Source: Porphyromonadaceae bacterium UBA3327
GTDB lineage: Bacteria > Bacteroidota > Bacteroidia > Bacteroidales > Muribaculaceae
NCBI GenBank assembly: GCA_002361155.1
Contig: DERZ01000023.1
Coordinates: 1 to 11,817 of the forward strand
Direction of reading: 5' to 3'
Length of the DNA: 11,817 bases
The first letter of the stretch is position 1. Each line of letters starts with the position of its first letter. The notes beneath the pieces were generated by a model. It did not search any database and was not told the DNA's origin. It saw only the letters and a list, made by a program, of their open reading frames with translations. Positions 6,136-11,817 of this stretch are shown in pieces. A program made the translations under genes and the position numbers.

Positions 6136-8464
6136 CCGTAACATATTCCGAAGCGGGCTGCGTGCCGCAGCTCTGATCATCCCGGCAATCCTGGCGGCGG
6201 CTCTGCTGTTGCCATCCTGTTCCACCACGAAGCGTCTCGGCGACGGCGAGATCCTCTACAACGGGATGAAGCTGCGGGTACATCCCGCCGACAATGAGAA
6301 AATTCCTGAAGGGGTGATGTCGGACCTGACGTCATCGGTCAACGTAAAGCCGAACAACGCCATTCCGCTGCTTACGCCTTATCGCCGTTATCCTTTCCCG
6401 CTCGGCCTGTGGGTGTGGAATATGTGGCCCGATTCGGTGCGCGGCGTGAAACGCTGGCTATACGACTGGCTCGCCGACGCGCCGGTGCTCATCAGCAATG
6501 TGCGCCCCGACACCAGGACACGAATGCTGGAGACCGTGCTCGAGAACAACGGATATTTCGGATCTAAGGCAAGCTATGAGCTTCGTCCGCTGAAGAACCC
6601 TAAGATTGCCAATGTGATTTATGATGTCGACGTGACGAGACCATATCTCCTCGATTCCATAATATATCTCGAAGACACGGACCCCGCGCGGCATTTCATC
6701 GATTCGATGGCGAGAAAGAGCAAGTATCTCGTCAGGGGAGAGCGTTTCTGCGTCGACTCCCTTAAGAGTGAGCGTGTGCGTATCGCCAATGCCATGCGTA
6801 ACAAGGGTTATTATTATTTCCGTCCGGAGTATATAGAATATCTGGCCGACACGCTTCTTTCCCCCTATGCCGTGGCCCTCAAGATGACTGTGGCGGAGAA
6901 TACTCCCGACATAGCCATGAGGAGATTCCGCACGCGCAACATAGTCACCACCGTGATGCGGCGCAGCGGCAGCGACACCGGGACCCCCGACACCATGCAG
7001 ACAGACAAGGGGGAACTGATAGTGTACCGTCCCGCCAGACTGCGTCCCGATCTCGTGCCGGGATGCATCACGTTCCGCAAGGGAAAATATTTCTCCGTGC
7101 GCGACATGGACCGCACCCAGACACGTCTTTCACGCCTCGGCATATTCAGCAACATCCAGATGCAGGCTGTCCCGGCCGACACCTCTCCCGGATGCGACGA
7201 ACTCGATCTCTATATCGCCTGCCAGTTCGACCGTCCGATGGAAGCATCGATCGAGGCGAACCTGACCTCGACATCCAACAGCTATTTAGGTCCGGGACTC
7301 GTTTTCAGCGTGAGCAACAACAATGTGTTCGGAGGTGCCGAAAGACTCAGTGTCCAGCTCAAGGGCAGCTACGAATGGCAGACCGGTTCGGGACGCAGCA
7401 ACATCTTCAATTCATACGAGGTGGGTCTGAACGCGTCGCTGGCTTTCCCCAGACTGCTCGCCCCCAGGTTCGTGCGCCGCACACACAGAGATCTCAACTG
7501 GACAACGGTGGATCTCGGGGTGGATCTCCTGAACCGTCCCCACTTCTTCCGCATGGCGCAGTTCCATGCCGGAATATCATACGAATGGAACTATTCGCGG
7601 CGTGCTTCGAACCAGTTCACGCCTTTCAGGCTTACATTCTCCAAGCTGATACGCACCACTCATGAGTTCGACTCCATCATGGGGCAGAATCCCGCTGTGG
7701 CCCTCAGTTTTCAAAGCCAGTTCATTCCGGAGATGAACTATACCTACAATTATGAGCGCTGGCTCGAGCGGTCGCGGGACAACGGCTTCAACTTCACTCT
7801 CAATCTCAAGGAGGGAGGAAATATCTTCTGGGCTCTCTGGCGTGCCTGCGGAGTTAAGGGGGAGAAGAAGATGTTCGGCATGCCCTTCTCGCAGTTTATC
7901 AAAGGGCAGGCGCAACTTGTCTATTCGCGGAGACTGGTCCGCGGAACGGAGCACTGGCTTGTGTCGCGATTACTCGTCGGGGCGGAGCATGCCTACGGCA
8001 ACTCTTCGCAGGTGCCATACGCCGAACAGTTCTACATCGGAGGCGCCAATTCAATACGTGCCTTCACCGTGCGCTCTCTCGGCCCGGGCAGCTACCATGC
8101 GCCCAAGATGGATGAGAACGGCTATTTCGACCAGACAGGTACATTCAAACTCGAGTTCAATACGGAATACAGGTTCCCTCTGATCAGCATTCTTCATGGC
8201 GCGCTTTTCCTTGATGCCGGAAATATATGGCTGCTCAAGGATGACCCGTTGCGACCGGGAGGTCTGCTGACTCGCAAAAATTTCTGGCGCGACATAGCGC
8301 TCGGTACCGGCGTGGGCCTGCGTGTGGATTTCGGCATGATGGTGATCCGCGGTGACCTCGGCTATGGCCTTCATGCTCCGTACGACACCGGAGTGCCGGG
8401 ATATTTCAACATCCCTTTCAAGAAGGCGTTCGCGTTCCACCTTGCCATCGGTTATCCGTTCTGA
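6122..8464 (+). CDS. tamL: Translocation and assembly module lipoprotein TamL (Omp85/BamA superfamily)
   Basis: This is the outer-membrane partner of TamB in Bacteroidota: an Omp85 barrel with periplasmic POTRA domains, made as a lipoprotein. The signal peptide ends in the lipobox-like LLLPSC with Cys33, followed by STTKRLGDGEILYNG, the typical TamL start. POTRA-like repeats fill about residues 40-365 (for example NNGYFGSKASYEL, RIANAMRNKGYYYF, RLSRLGIFSNIQM). The 16-strand-type barrel spans about 370-780 and ends in a terminal Phe (AIGYPF). The barrel carries the Omp85 loop-6 motif as FYIGGANSIRAF, with Arg646. ATG 6122 gives 780 aa and overlaps the tamB stop by 14 bases; ATG 6128 is an equally workable start. 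An upstream in-frame TTG at 6113 is less likely. The overlap implies translational coupling and matched amounts of TamB and TamL. Confidence 0.94.
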   Translation: MKMNDRNIFRSGLRAAALIIPAILAAALLLPSCSTTKRLGDGEILYNGMKLRVHPADNEKIPEGVMSDLTSSVNVKPNNAIPLLTPYRRYPFPLGLWVWNMWPDSVRGVKRWLYDWLADAPVLISNVRPDTRTRMLETVLENNGYFGSKASYELRPLKNPKIANVIYDVDVTRPYLLDSIIYLEDTDPARHFIDSMARKSKYLVRGERFCVDSLKSERVRIANAMRNKGYYYFRPEYIEYLADTLLSPYAVALKMTVAENTPDIAMRRFRTRNIVTTVMRRSGSDTGTPDTMQTDKGELIVYRPARLRPDLVPGCITFRKGKYFSVRDMDRTQTRLSRLGIFSNIQMQAVPADTSPGCDELDLYIACQFDRPMEASIEANLTSTSNSYLGPGLVFSVSNNNVFGGAERLSVQLKGSYEWQTGSGRSNIFNSYEVGLNASLAFPRLLAPRFVRRTHRDLNWTTVDLGVDLLNRPHFFRMAQFHAGISYEWNYSRRASNQFTPFRLTFSKLIRTTHEFDSIMGQNPAVALSFQSQFIPEMNYTYNYERWLERSRDNGFNFTLNLKEGGNIFWALWRACGVKGEKKMFGMPFSQFIKGQAQLVYSRRLVRGTEHWLVSRLLVGAEHAYGNSSQVPYAEQFYIGGANSIRAFTVRSLGPGSYHAPKMDENGYFDQTGTFKLEFNTEYRFPLISILHGALFLDAGNIWLLKDDPLRPGGLLTRKNFWRDIALGTGVGLRVDFGMMVIRGDLGYGLHAPYDTGVPGYFNIPFKKAFAFHLAIGYPF

Positions 8465-8487
8465 TACAAACCGATGCAAGGCTGTTC

Positions 8488-8515
8488 CGGAATGGCCCGC
8501 TTTCAGGCCGTTCCG
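8488..8515 (+). other. Intercistronic hairpin between tamL and the small membrane protein gene
   Basis: CGGAATGGCC at 8488-8497 pairs with GGCCGTTCCG at 8506-8515 as a 10-bp stem with one G-U wobble and an 8-base loop. No T run follows, so it does not look like a full intrinsic terminator. It could attenuate transcription, protect the 3' end of the tamL message, or mark a processing site. No sigma-ABfr promoter is evident in the 77-base gap. Confidence 0.6.
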
Positions 8516-8541
8516 ATACTATTCGTTCAGAGATACAGACC

Positions 8542-8838
8542 ATGAAAAGATTCAGCCGAAAAGAGCGAAACGGAGCCATAGCCGTTTTTTTAACTGCGGT
8601 GGGGCTAACTGTGGCCGGTTTCTGCGTGCGCAACCGGATAGTACCCGCTTCCGCCCCCGTGGCCGGCGAGCGGATAATTTTTCAGGCCGACTCCGTGGCC
8701 CCGGAGACAAGTGACTGTGAAACAAACAAACGGGATTCCCACACCAGAAGATCCCGCAGTAAAAAATCCACCGCTCCGGCACCAGCCCCACGCGACTTCC
8801 TGAACGAACCGATAGCGACCGGGCCGTCCTCGGAATAA
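8542..8838 (+). CDS. Small single-pass membrane protein of unknown function
   Basis: A 98-residue protein with a short basic N-terminus (MKRFSRKERNGA), one predicted membrane helix at about residues 11-27 (GAIAVFLTAVGLTVAGF), then a soluble tail. The tail is first hydrophobic/acidic (GERIIFQADSVAPETSD), then strongly basic and Ser-rich (HTRRSRSKKSTAPAPAPR), and ends RDFLNEPIATGPSSE. The positive-inside rule gives an ambiguous topology, since both flanks are basic, but a periplasmic tail is plausible. It follows tamL on the same strand after 77 bases with no visible promoter and is probably co-transcribed. The third-position GC richness and the clean stop before the terminator support a real gene. 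I do not recognise a named family. A role with TamB/TamL is possible from position alone. Alternatively it is an unrelated gene sharing the transcript. Confidence 0.75.
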   Translation: MKRFSRKERNGAIAVFLTAVGLTVAGFCVRNRIVPASAPVAGERIIFQADSVAPETSDCETNKRDSHTRRSRSKKSTAPAPAPRDFLNEPIATGPSSE

Positions 8839-8888
8839 GCGCGACCGCTCCTTCGCGCTCCCTGTGGGTTTAGGATAATATGATCGCA

Positions 8889-8905
8889 GCAACGTCAGAG
8901 GTTGC
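8889..8905. other. Small hairpin in the tail of the tam operon transcript
   Basis: GCAAC at 8889-8893 and GTTGC at 8901-8905 form a 5-bp stem with a 7-base loop, 12 bases ahead of the larger hairpin. It is weak on its own. The rest of 8839-8917 shows no gene or other recognisable signal. Confidence 0.3.
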
Positions 8906-8917
8906 ACAGTAGAGTCA

Positions 8918-8954
8918 GTCTATGCAGACTCCATAAACCGGAGTCTGCATAGAC
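8918..8954. terminator. Terminator hairpin between convergent operons
   Basis: GTCTATGCAGACTC at 8918-8931 is perfectly complementary to GAGTCTGCATAGAC at 8941-8954, a 14-bp stem with a 9-base loop. On the plus strand it is followed by ATTTTCTT, fitting termination of the tamB-tamL-small gene transcript. On the minus strand it begins 6 bases after the serpin stop but lacks a T run beyond it, so termination in that direction is less sure. Confidence 0.8.
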
Positions 8955-8960
8955 ATTTTC

Positions 8961-10232
8961 TTACAGATTGCAGATGCGTCCCGACATAATGCAGGCATCA
9001 GTACTGAATTCCCTGATAAAGAAATAGAAGGGGCGGTCAACCTTAACGGTTATCTTCTGGATTTCCATCGGTCCGGGTGCGATAGGATCCATGCTGCCCG
9101 AGGTGATGGTTGCTGCTTCGGCTCCTGTCTCGTTCAGGGTGAAAGATACGGACTGATTATATTGGATACCGCCCGTGACGGGTTTGGTGAACATCGTGAG
9201 GCCCGGCAGGGTAAGTCCTCCGAGATTCATAGCCGAAAGCATGTTGTTCAGGTTGTGGCTGTTCTCTGCCGAAAACTTGGGCAGGAACGCTTTTACAGAT
9301 GCTTTGGCGTACATCTTACGGAGATTGGCAATTCTTTCTGCTGTCAGCCTGTCTCCTTCGTTTTCCGCTGTTACGTTTTCTGCAGGAAGGATAATCTCCA
9401 GTCTGAAAGCCTTGTTGCCGAAGGAGAGAGTGAAGCATTCATACGCGTTGTCGGAGGCATATAGTCCTTCGGTGAAATCAGATTCCATGGTGAGAGGAGA
9501 AGAGTCCCCGTCAAGCCCATGGAAGACAGCGGCTTTGGTGCGTGAACTGTCGAAAATGTCGTCACTCCATTTCCCCTTGAAATACATGCTGTTCAGCAAT
9601 ATTGCGTACGTGGACGGATTAACGTCCTTGAAGTGTCCGGTAATCTTGTTGTCGGTGTTCGACGCGCACCAGTCGTTGAGTGCTTTGAGCGTGGCTTCCG
9701 TATTGCTGAAATCAACATGCTTGGTAGAGGCAAGATACTTTGATGTCACAATGTCCGAGAACTCATTTGTAAGCTTGAGGTTGTAACCGCTGTTCACCCA
9801 GATGGAGTTTTCCAGACTGAATGATGATGTATTGTCCGCCACCGGGAGTTTTTCGAGCAGGACTTTTGAAAGTTCGTTGAGGCTTTCGATATCATCGACA
9901 CCGAGATATTTGCAATACTCTTTTATTATATTCTCGTCGGAAGCGTTTGCCGCCATTGAGAAGACCATGGCGGCAGAGAGAGGAGAGACGACTACATTTT
10001 TATTGTCGCTGATTCCGGCTCTGCTGGCGCATTCAGCCATATCGATTGTGAACCGTGAATAAAAATCCACAAGTCCGTCAGCGGCGGCGCGGGTTTTTTC
10101 AGTGAGATTTATTTCCTTTCTCGGTGCGGGTTTACCGTCCGGATTATCCGGTCCATCCTGCGAGCATGATGTTGCCATTCCGGTCATGACAAGCAGTCCG
10201 GCAGTCAGTGCATAGATTCCTTTAGTTTTCAT
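8961..10232 (-). CDS. Serpin (serine protease inhibitor family) lipoprotein
   Basis: A 423-residue serpin: these inhibitors trap a protease covalently after it cuts their reactive loop. The signal peptide ends MATSC with lipobox Cys23, so the protein should be lipid-anchored. The next residues (SQDGPDNPDG) are acid-rich, as in Bacteroidota surface-export signals. Serpin landmarks are SPLSAAMVFSMAANAS (83-98), LLNSMYFKGKW (212-222), LEIILP (278-283) and VDRPFYFFIRE (398-408). The hinge ETGAEAAT (368-375) has Gly at P15 and small residues at P12-P10, the pattern of inhibitory members. Counting P17 at Glu368 puts the scissile bond near Ile384-Ala385, uncertain because the loop is about six residues longer than in alpha-1-antitrypsin. 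It has six cysteines besides the lipobox one. It lies 49 bases downstream of a C10 protease gene on the same strand with no promoter seen between them, so it is likely co-transcribed. The protease it targets is unknown. Confidence 0.93.
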   Translation of the reverse strand: MKTKGIYALTAGLLVMTGMATSCSQDGPDNPDGKPAPRKEINLTEKTRAAADGLVDFYSRFTIDMAECASRAGISDNKNVVVSPLSAAMVFSMAANASDENIIKEYCKYLGVDDIESLNELSKVLLEKLPVADNTSSFSLENSIWVNSGYNLKLTNEFSDIVTSKYLASTKHVDFSNTEATLKALNDWCASNTDNKITGHFKDVNPSTYAILLNSMYFKGKWSDDIFDSSRTKAAVFHGLDGDSSPLTMESDFTEGLYASDNAYECFTLSFGNKAFRLEIILPAENVTAENEGDRLTAERIANLRKMYAKASVKAFLPKFSAENSHNLNNMLSAMNLGGLTLPGLTMFTKPVTGGIQYNQSVSFTLNETGAEAATITSGSMDPIAPGPMEIQKITVKVDRPFYFFIREFSTDACIMSGRICNL

Positions 10233-10281
10233 ATTCTATATAGTTAAACGGTTATGTTTTTATACATTGATGACTCAGTCT

Positions 10282-11736
10282 TCAATTGTTCCATGAATAG
10301 CAGTAATGCTGAATATTGAAATTGTATCCACCCGCGTTCCAATCTGATGTGGGATAATAAAATGTATTATCGTATGCTCCTGACCATCCCCAGTTCATAG
10401 ATATACCTCTGGAATCAACAGATGATTGATATAATTCACGGGTATACGCATATTTTATTATATTCCCATTCTCATCCTTCATATCTGCAATCCAACGGTC
10501 AACTGTTCCCGGAGGAAGGGGATCTCTTTTTAATCCGAATAGGTATCGATAAGTTTTTGTTGTGTGCTTATATTGGTCTATTATGAAACTGTGAGCAACT
10601 ACCTGTTCAGAAGGAGATCCGTCCGACTTTTCGTTAGATGCAGCGTAAGCGATAAGAGGATATCCCTGATTTTTAATAGATTTTATTATTTTTGCGTAAT
10701 CAATGGGTGTTCTCTTAAATTGAATTCCGTAAGTATCTGATAGGAATGAAATGCAATTGGCTTCTTTTGTTGAAGTGCCGTTAAGGCCGTATGAACTGTC
10801 AAGAGACCTGCCAGTTTCTCCTATTAGTAAAGCACTCTCGTTTGTTCCGGGTTCATAGTAGAACCTTGCCATTTTATTCCATACCTCAGAATTATAGTCT
10901 ATGAATATATAATCAGAAATATATCCGTTGCCATTCGAAAGAATTCTGGCTCCGCTTGGAGATTTTTCTGGAATACCGTCTTTAAAGTGCGTAAAGTAAA
11001 GATATTGAGCAACAGCAATAGGTGTACATCCTGCTAAGCTAAGTTCTTGTTTATTTGTATCAATTGATAAGACAAATTTAGCGTATGCATTCCATGGATA
11101 GCTTTGCCCCCATTTTGTTTGTATCAGTTTGGGAGAAGTGTAAGTTTCGGATCCGACTTCTTCGTATTCGATTTGTACCCATCTGCCGGGAGGTAAATCT
11201 GATTCATTAACTTTGACTCTTTCATCACCTTTTCCAATCGCAGTTATCTCGGCTTTAACAATATCTTTTTCTGATAATGCCAAGTTGCTCCAAGACGGGT
11301 GGACATAATTTGGTTGTGTTTTTAAGATTTCTCTGACTTCCTTGGCATTTTCCATAATGAGGAATCTGAGGTTGTCGGGAAATGAGGGAGAATTCATATC
11401 AAAATTCCCCTCTTCTGAAGAGAACAAAACCATGTTCGTAGCTTTCGATGCCGAATATATTTCCCATCCATTCTCGTATTGGGCTATATAAAGCAACGTA
11501 TCCCCGTTAATGATATATGGAGTAAGGGAAAACTTTTTCATTGCGCGAGTAGCCTTTTCGGAACTTCTGTATCCGCCGAAATGAGAGGCTATTATGTTGA
11601 TTGCTATCTCTTTTTGAATCCCGGAATATTCGGAATCAAGGGATGTTGGTTCTATAAGGGGACTTCTATCGAAATCCTCGTTAGTGCAGCCGCTTAATAG
11701 AATGACTGCAAGAATGAAATGGACAAGTCGATTCAT
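10282..11736 (-). CDS. C10 family (streptopain/SpeB-like) cysteine protease, lipoprotein precursor
   Basis: A 484-residue secreted papain-fold protease precursor. The signal peptide carries a textbook lipobox LSGC with Cys17, followed by acidic TNEDFD, suggesting outer-membrane anchoring and possibly surface display. Residues about 40-200 resemble the C10 inhibitory propeptide (LLYIAQYENGWEIYSASK, then LFSSEEGNFDMNSPSFPDN). The catalytic domain, about 203-484, shows TKWGQSYPWNAYA (207-219), the nucleophile in LAGCTPIAVAQY (Cys237), the histidine in VVAHSFIIDQY (His382), and MNWGWSG (447-453) with Asn448 and the conserved Trp residues. All catalytic residues are present, so the enzyme looks active. 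Ala precedes the His where Gly is usual. It is longer than SpeB (398). GC content is much lower than in the tam operon, suggesting acquisition. A promoter lies just upstream. Its serpin neighbour may restrain it or act on other proteases. Confidence 0.92.
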   Translation of the reverse strand: MNRLVHFILAVILLSGCTNEDFDRSPLIEPTSLDSEYSGIQKEIAINIIASHFGGYRSSEKATRAMKKFSLTPYIINGDTLLYIAQYENGWEIYSASKATNMVLFSSEEGNFDMNSPSFPDNLRFLIMENAKEVREILKTQPNYVHPSWSNLALSEKDIVKAEITAIGKGDERVKVNESDLPPGRWVQIEYEEVGSETYTSPKLIQTKWGQSYPWNAYAKFVLSIDTNKQELSLAGCTPIAVAQYLYFTHFKDGIPEKSPSGARILSNGNGYISDYIFIDYNSEVWNKMARFYYEPGTNESALLIGETGRSLDSSYGLNGTSTKEANCISFLSDTYGIQFKRTPIDYAKIIKSIKNQGYPLIAYAASNEKSDGSPSEQVVAHSFIIDQYKHTTKTYRYLFGLKRDPLPPGTVDRWIADMKDENGNIIKYAYTRELYQSSVDSRGISMNWGWSGAYDNTFYYPTSDWNAGGYNFNIQHYCYSWNN

Positions 11737-11782
11737 AGGTTATGTATTATAGGATTGAAAATAAATCAGCTATGTTTTTCTG

Positions 11783-11814
11783 CAAAGTTAATCAATTTTA
11801 ACTTTGAAAGCAAA
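11783..11814 (-). promoter_or_regulatory. Sigma-ABfr promoter for the C10 protease-serpin unit
   Basis: On the minus strand TTTG (plus-strand CAAA at 11811-11814), a 20-base spacer and TAACTTTG (plus-strand CAAAGTTA at 11783-11790) match the Bacteroidota consensus exactly. The start site would be near 11776, giving a leader of about 40 nt before the ATG at 11736. No Shine-Dalgarno sequence is seen. Confidence 0.78.
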
Positions 11815-11817
11815 TAT

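Noticed and set aside
7063..7665. 200-aa plus-strand frame inside tamL, rich in Arg, Gln and Pro
   Set aside because: Out-of-frame reading of the tamL barrel with low-complexity composition; no start signal or recognisable motif.
8352..8714. 120-aa plus-strand frame bridging the end of tamL and the small membrane protein gene
   Set aside because: It overlaps both genes in another frame, and its composition (Arg/Ser-rich) is that of a shadow. The 8542-8838 frame has a credible membrane helix and start.
9175..9786. 203-aa plus-strand frame opposite the serpin gene
   Set aside because: The serpin on the minus strand has all family motifs; this frame is its antisense shadow, Ser/Leu-rich with no motif.
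10233..10281. Separate promoter for the serpin in the 49-base gap after the protease gene
   Set aside because: No TTTG/TAnnTTTG pair with correct spacing is present on the minus strand, so co-transcription with the protease gene is more likely.
1..11817. CRISPR array, tRNA/rRNA genes, integrase or attachment sites
   Set aside because: No spaced direct repeats, cloverleaf-like sequence, rRNA segment or recombinase gene was seen on either strand.

Overview
The window looks like chromosomal DNA of a Bacteroidales bacterium with a fairly GC-rich backbone; a Muribaculaceae-type genome is plausible but not proven. The reasons are: (1) the upstream regions carry the Bacteroidota sigma-ABfr promoter form TTTG-N19-21-TAnnTTTG; (2) Shine-Dalgarno sequences are largely absent; (3) the Omp85 protein is made as a lipoprotein (TamL), a Bacteroidota trait; (4) there are SpeB-like C10 proteases and Bacteroidota-style lipoprotein signals.

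Layout. Positions 1-264 (minus strand) hold rpsO (ribosomal protein S15), cut off by the window edge just before its last codon or codons. A 282-base divergent region follows. It contains two sigma-ABfr promoters arranged with near-perfect two-fold symmetry and overlapping each other, one for rpsO and one for rplU-rpmA (L21, L27; 547-1147). Both transcripts would begin with leaders of about 100-125 nt that can fold, as expected for autoregulated ribosomal protein genes. A strong intrinsic terminator ends rplU-rpmA at about 1236, and the next promoter starts only a few bases later.

Positions 1294-8838 (plus strand) form an envelope-biogenesis operon. It contains a very large TamB-like inner-membrane-anchored protein (1613 aa), TamL (an Omp85/BamA-superfamily lipoprotein whose start overlaps the tamB stop), and a small single-pass membrane protein of unknown function. 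TamB and TamL are expected to act together, as a periplasm-spanning bridge and an outer-membrane barrel. A hairpin lies between tamL and the small gene, and a perfect 14-bp hairpin at 8918-8954 separates this operon from the convergent genes.

Positions 8961-11736 (minus strand) hold a two-gene unit clearly lower in GC than the rest. It encodes a secreted, lipid-anchored C10 (streptopain/SpeB-like) cysteine protease with its own sigma-ABfr promoter, followed 49 bases downstream by a lipid-anchored serpin with an inhibitory-type hinge. The protease-serpin pairing is the most interesting accessory feature. C10 proteases in Bacteroides are known to travel with small Spi- or staphostatin-like inhibitors; here the neighbour is a serpin, suggesting an unusual protease/inhibitor pair.
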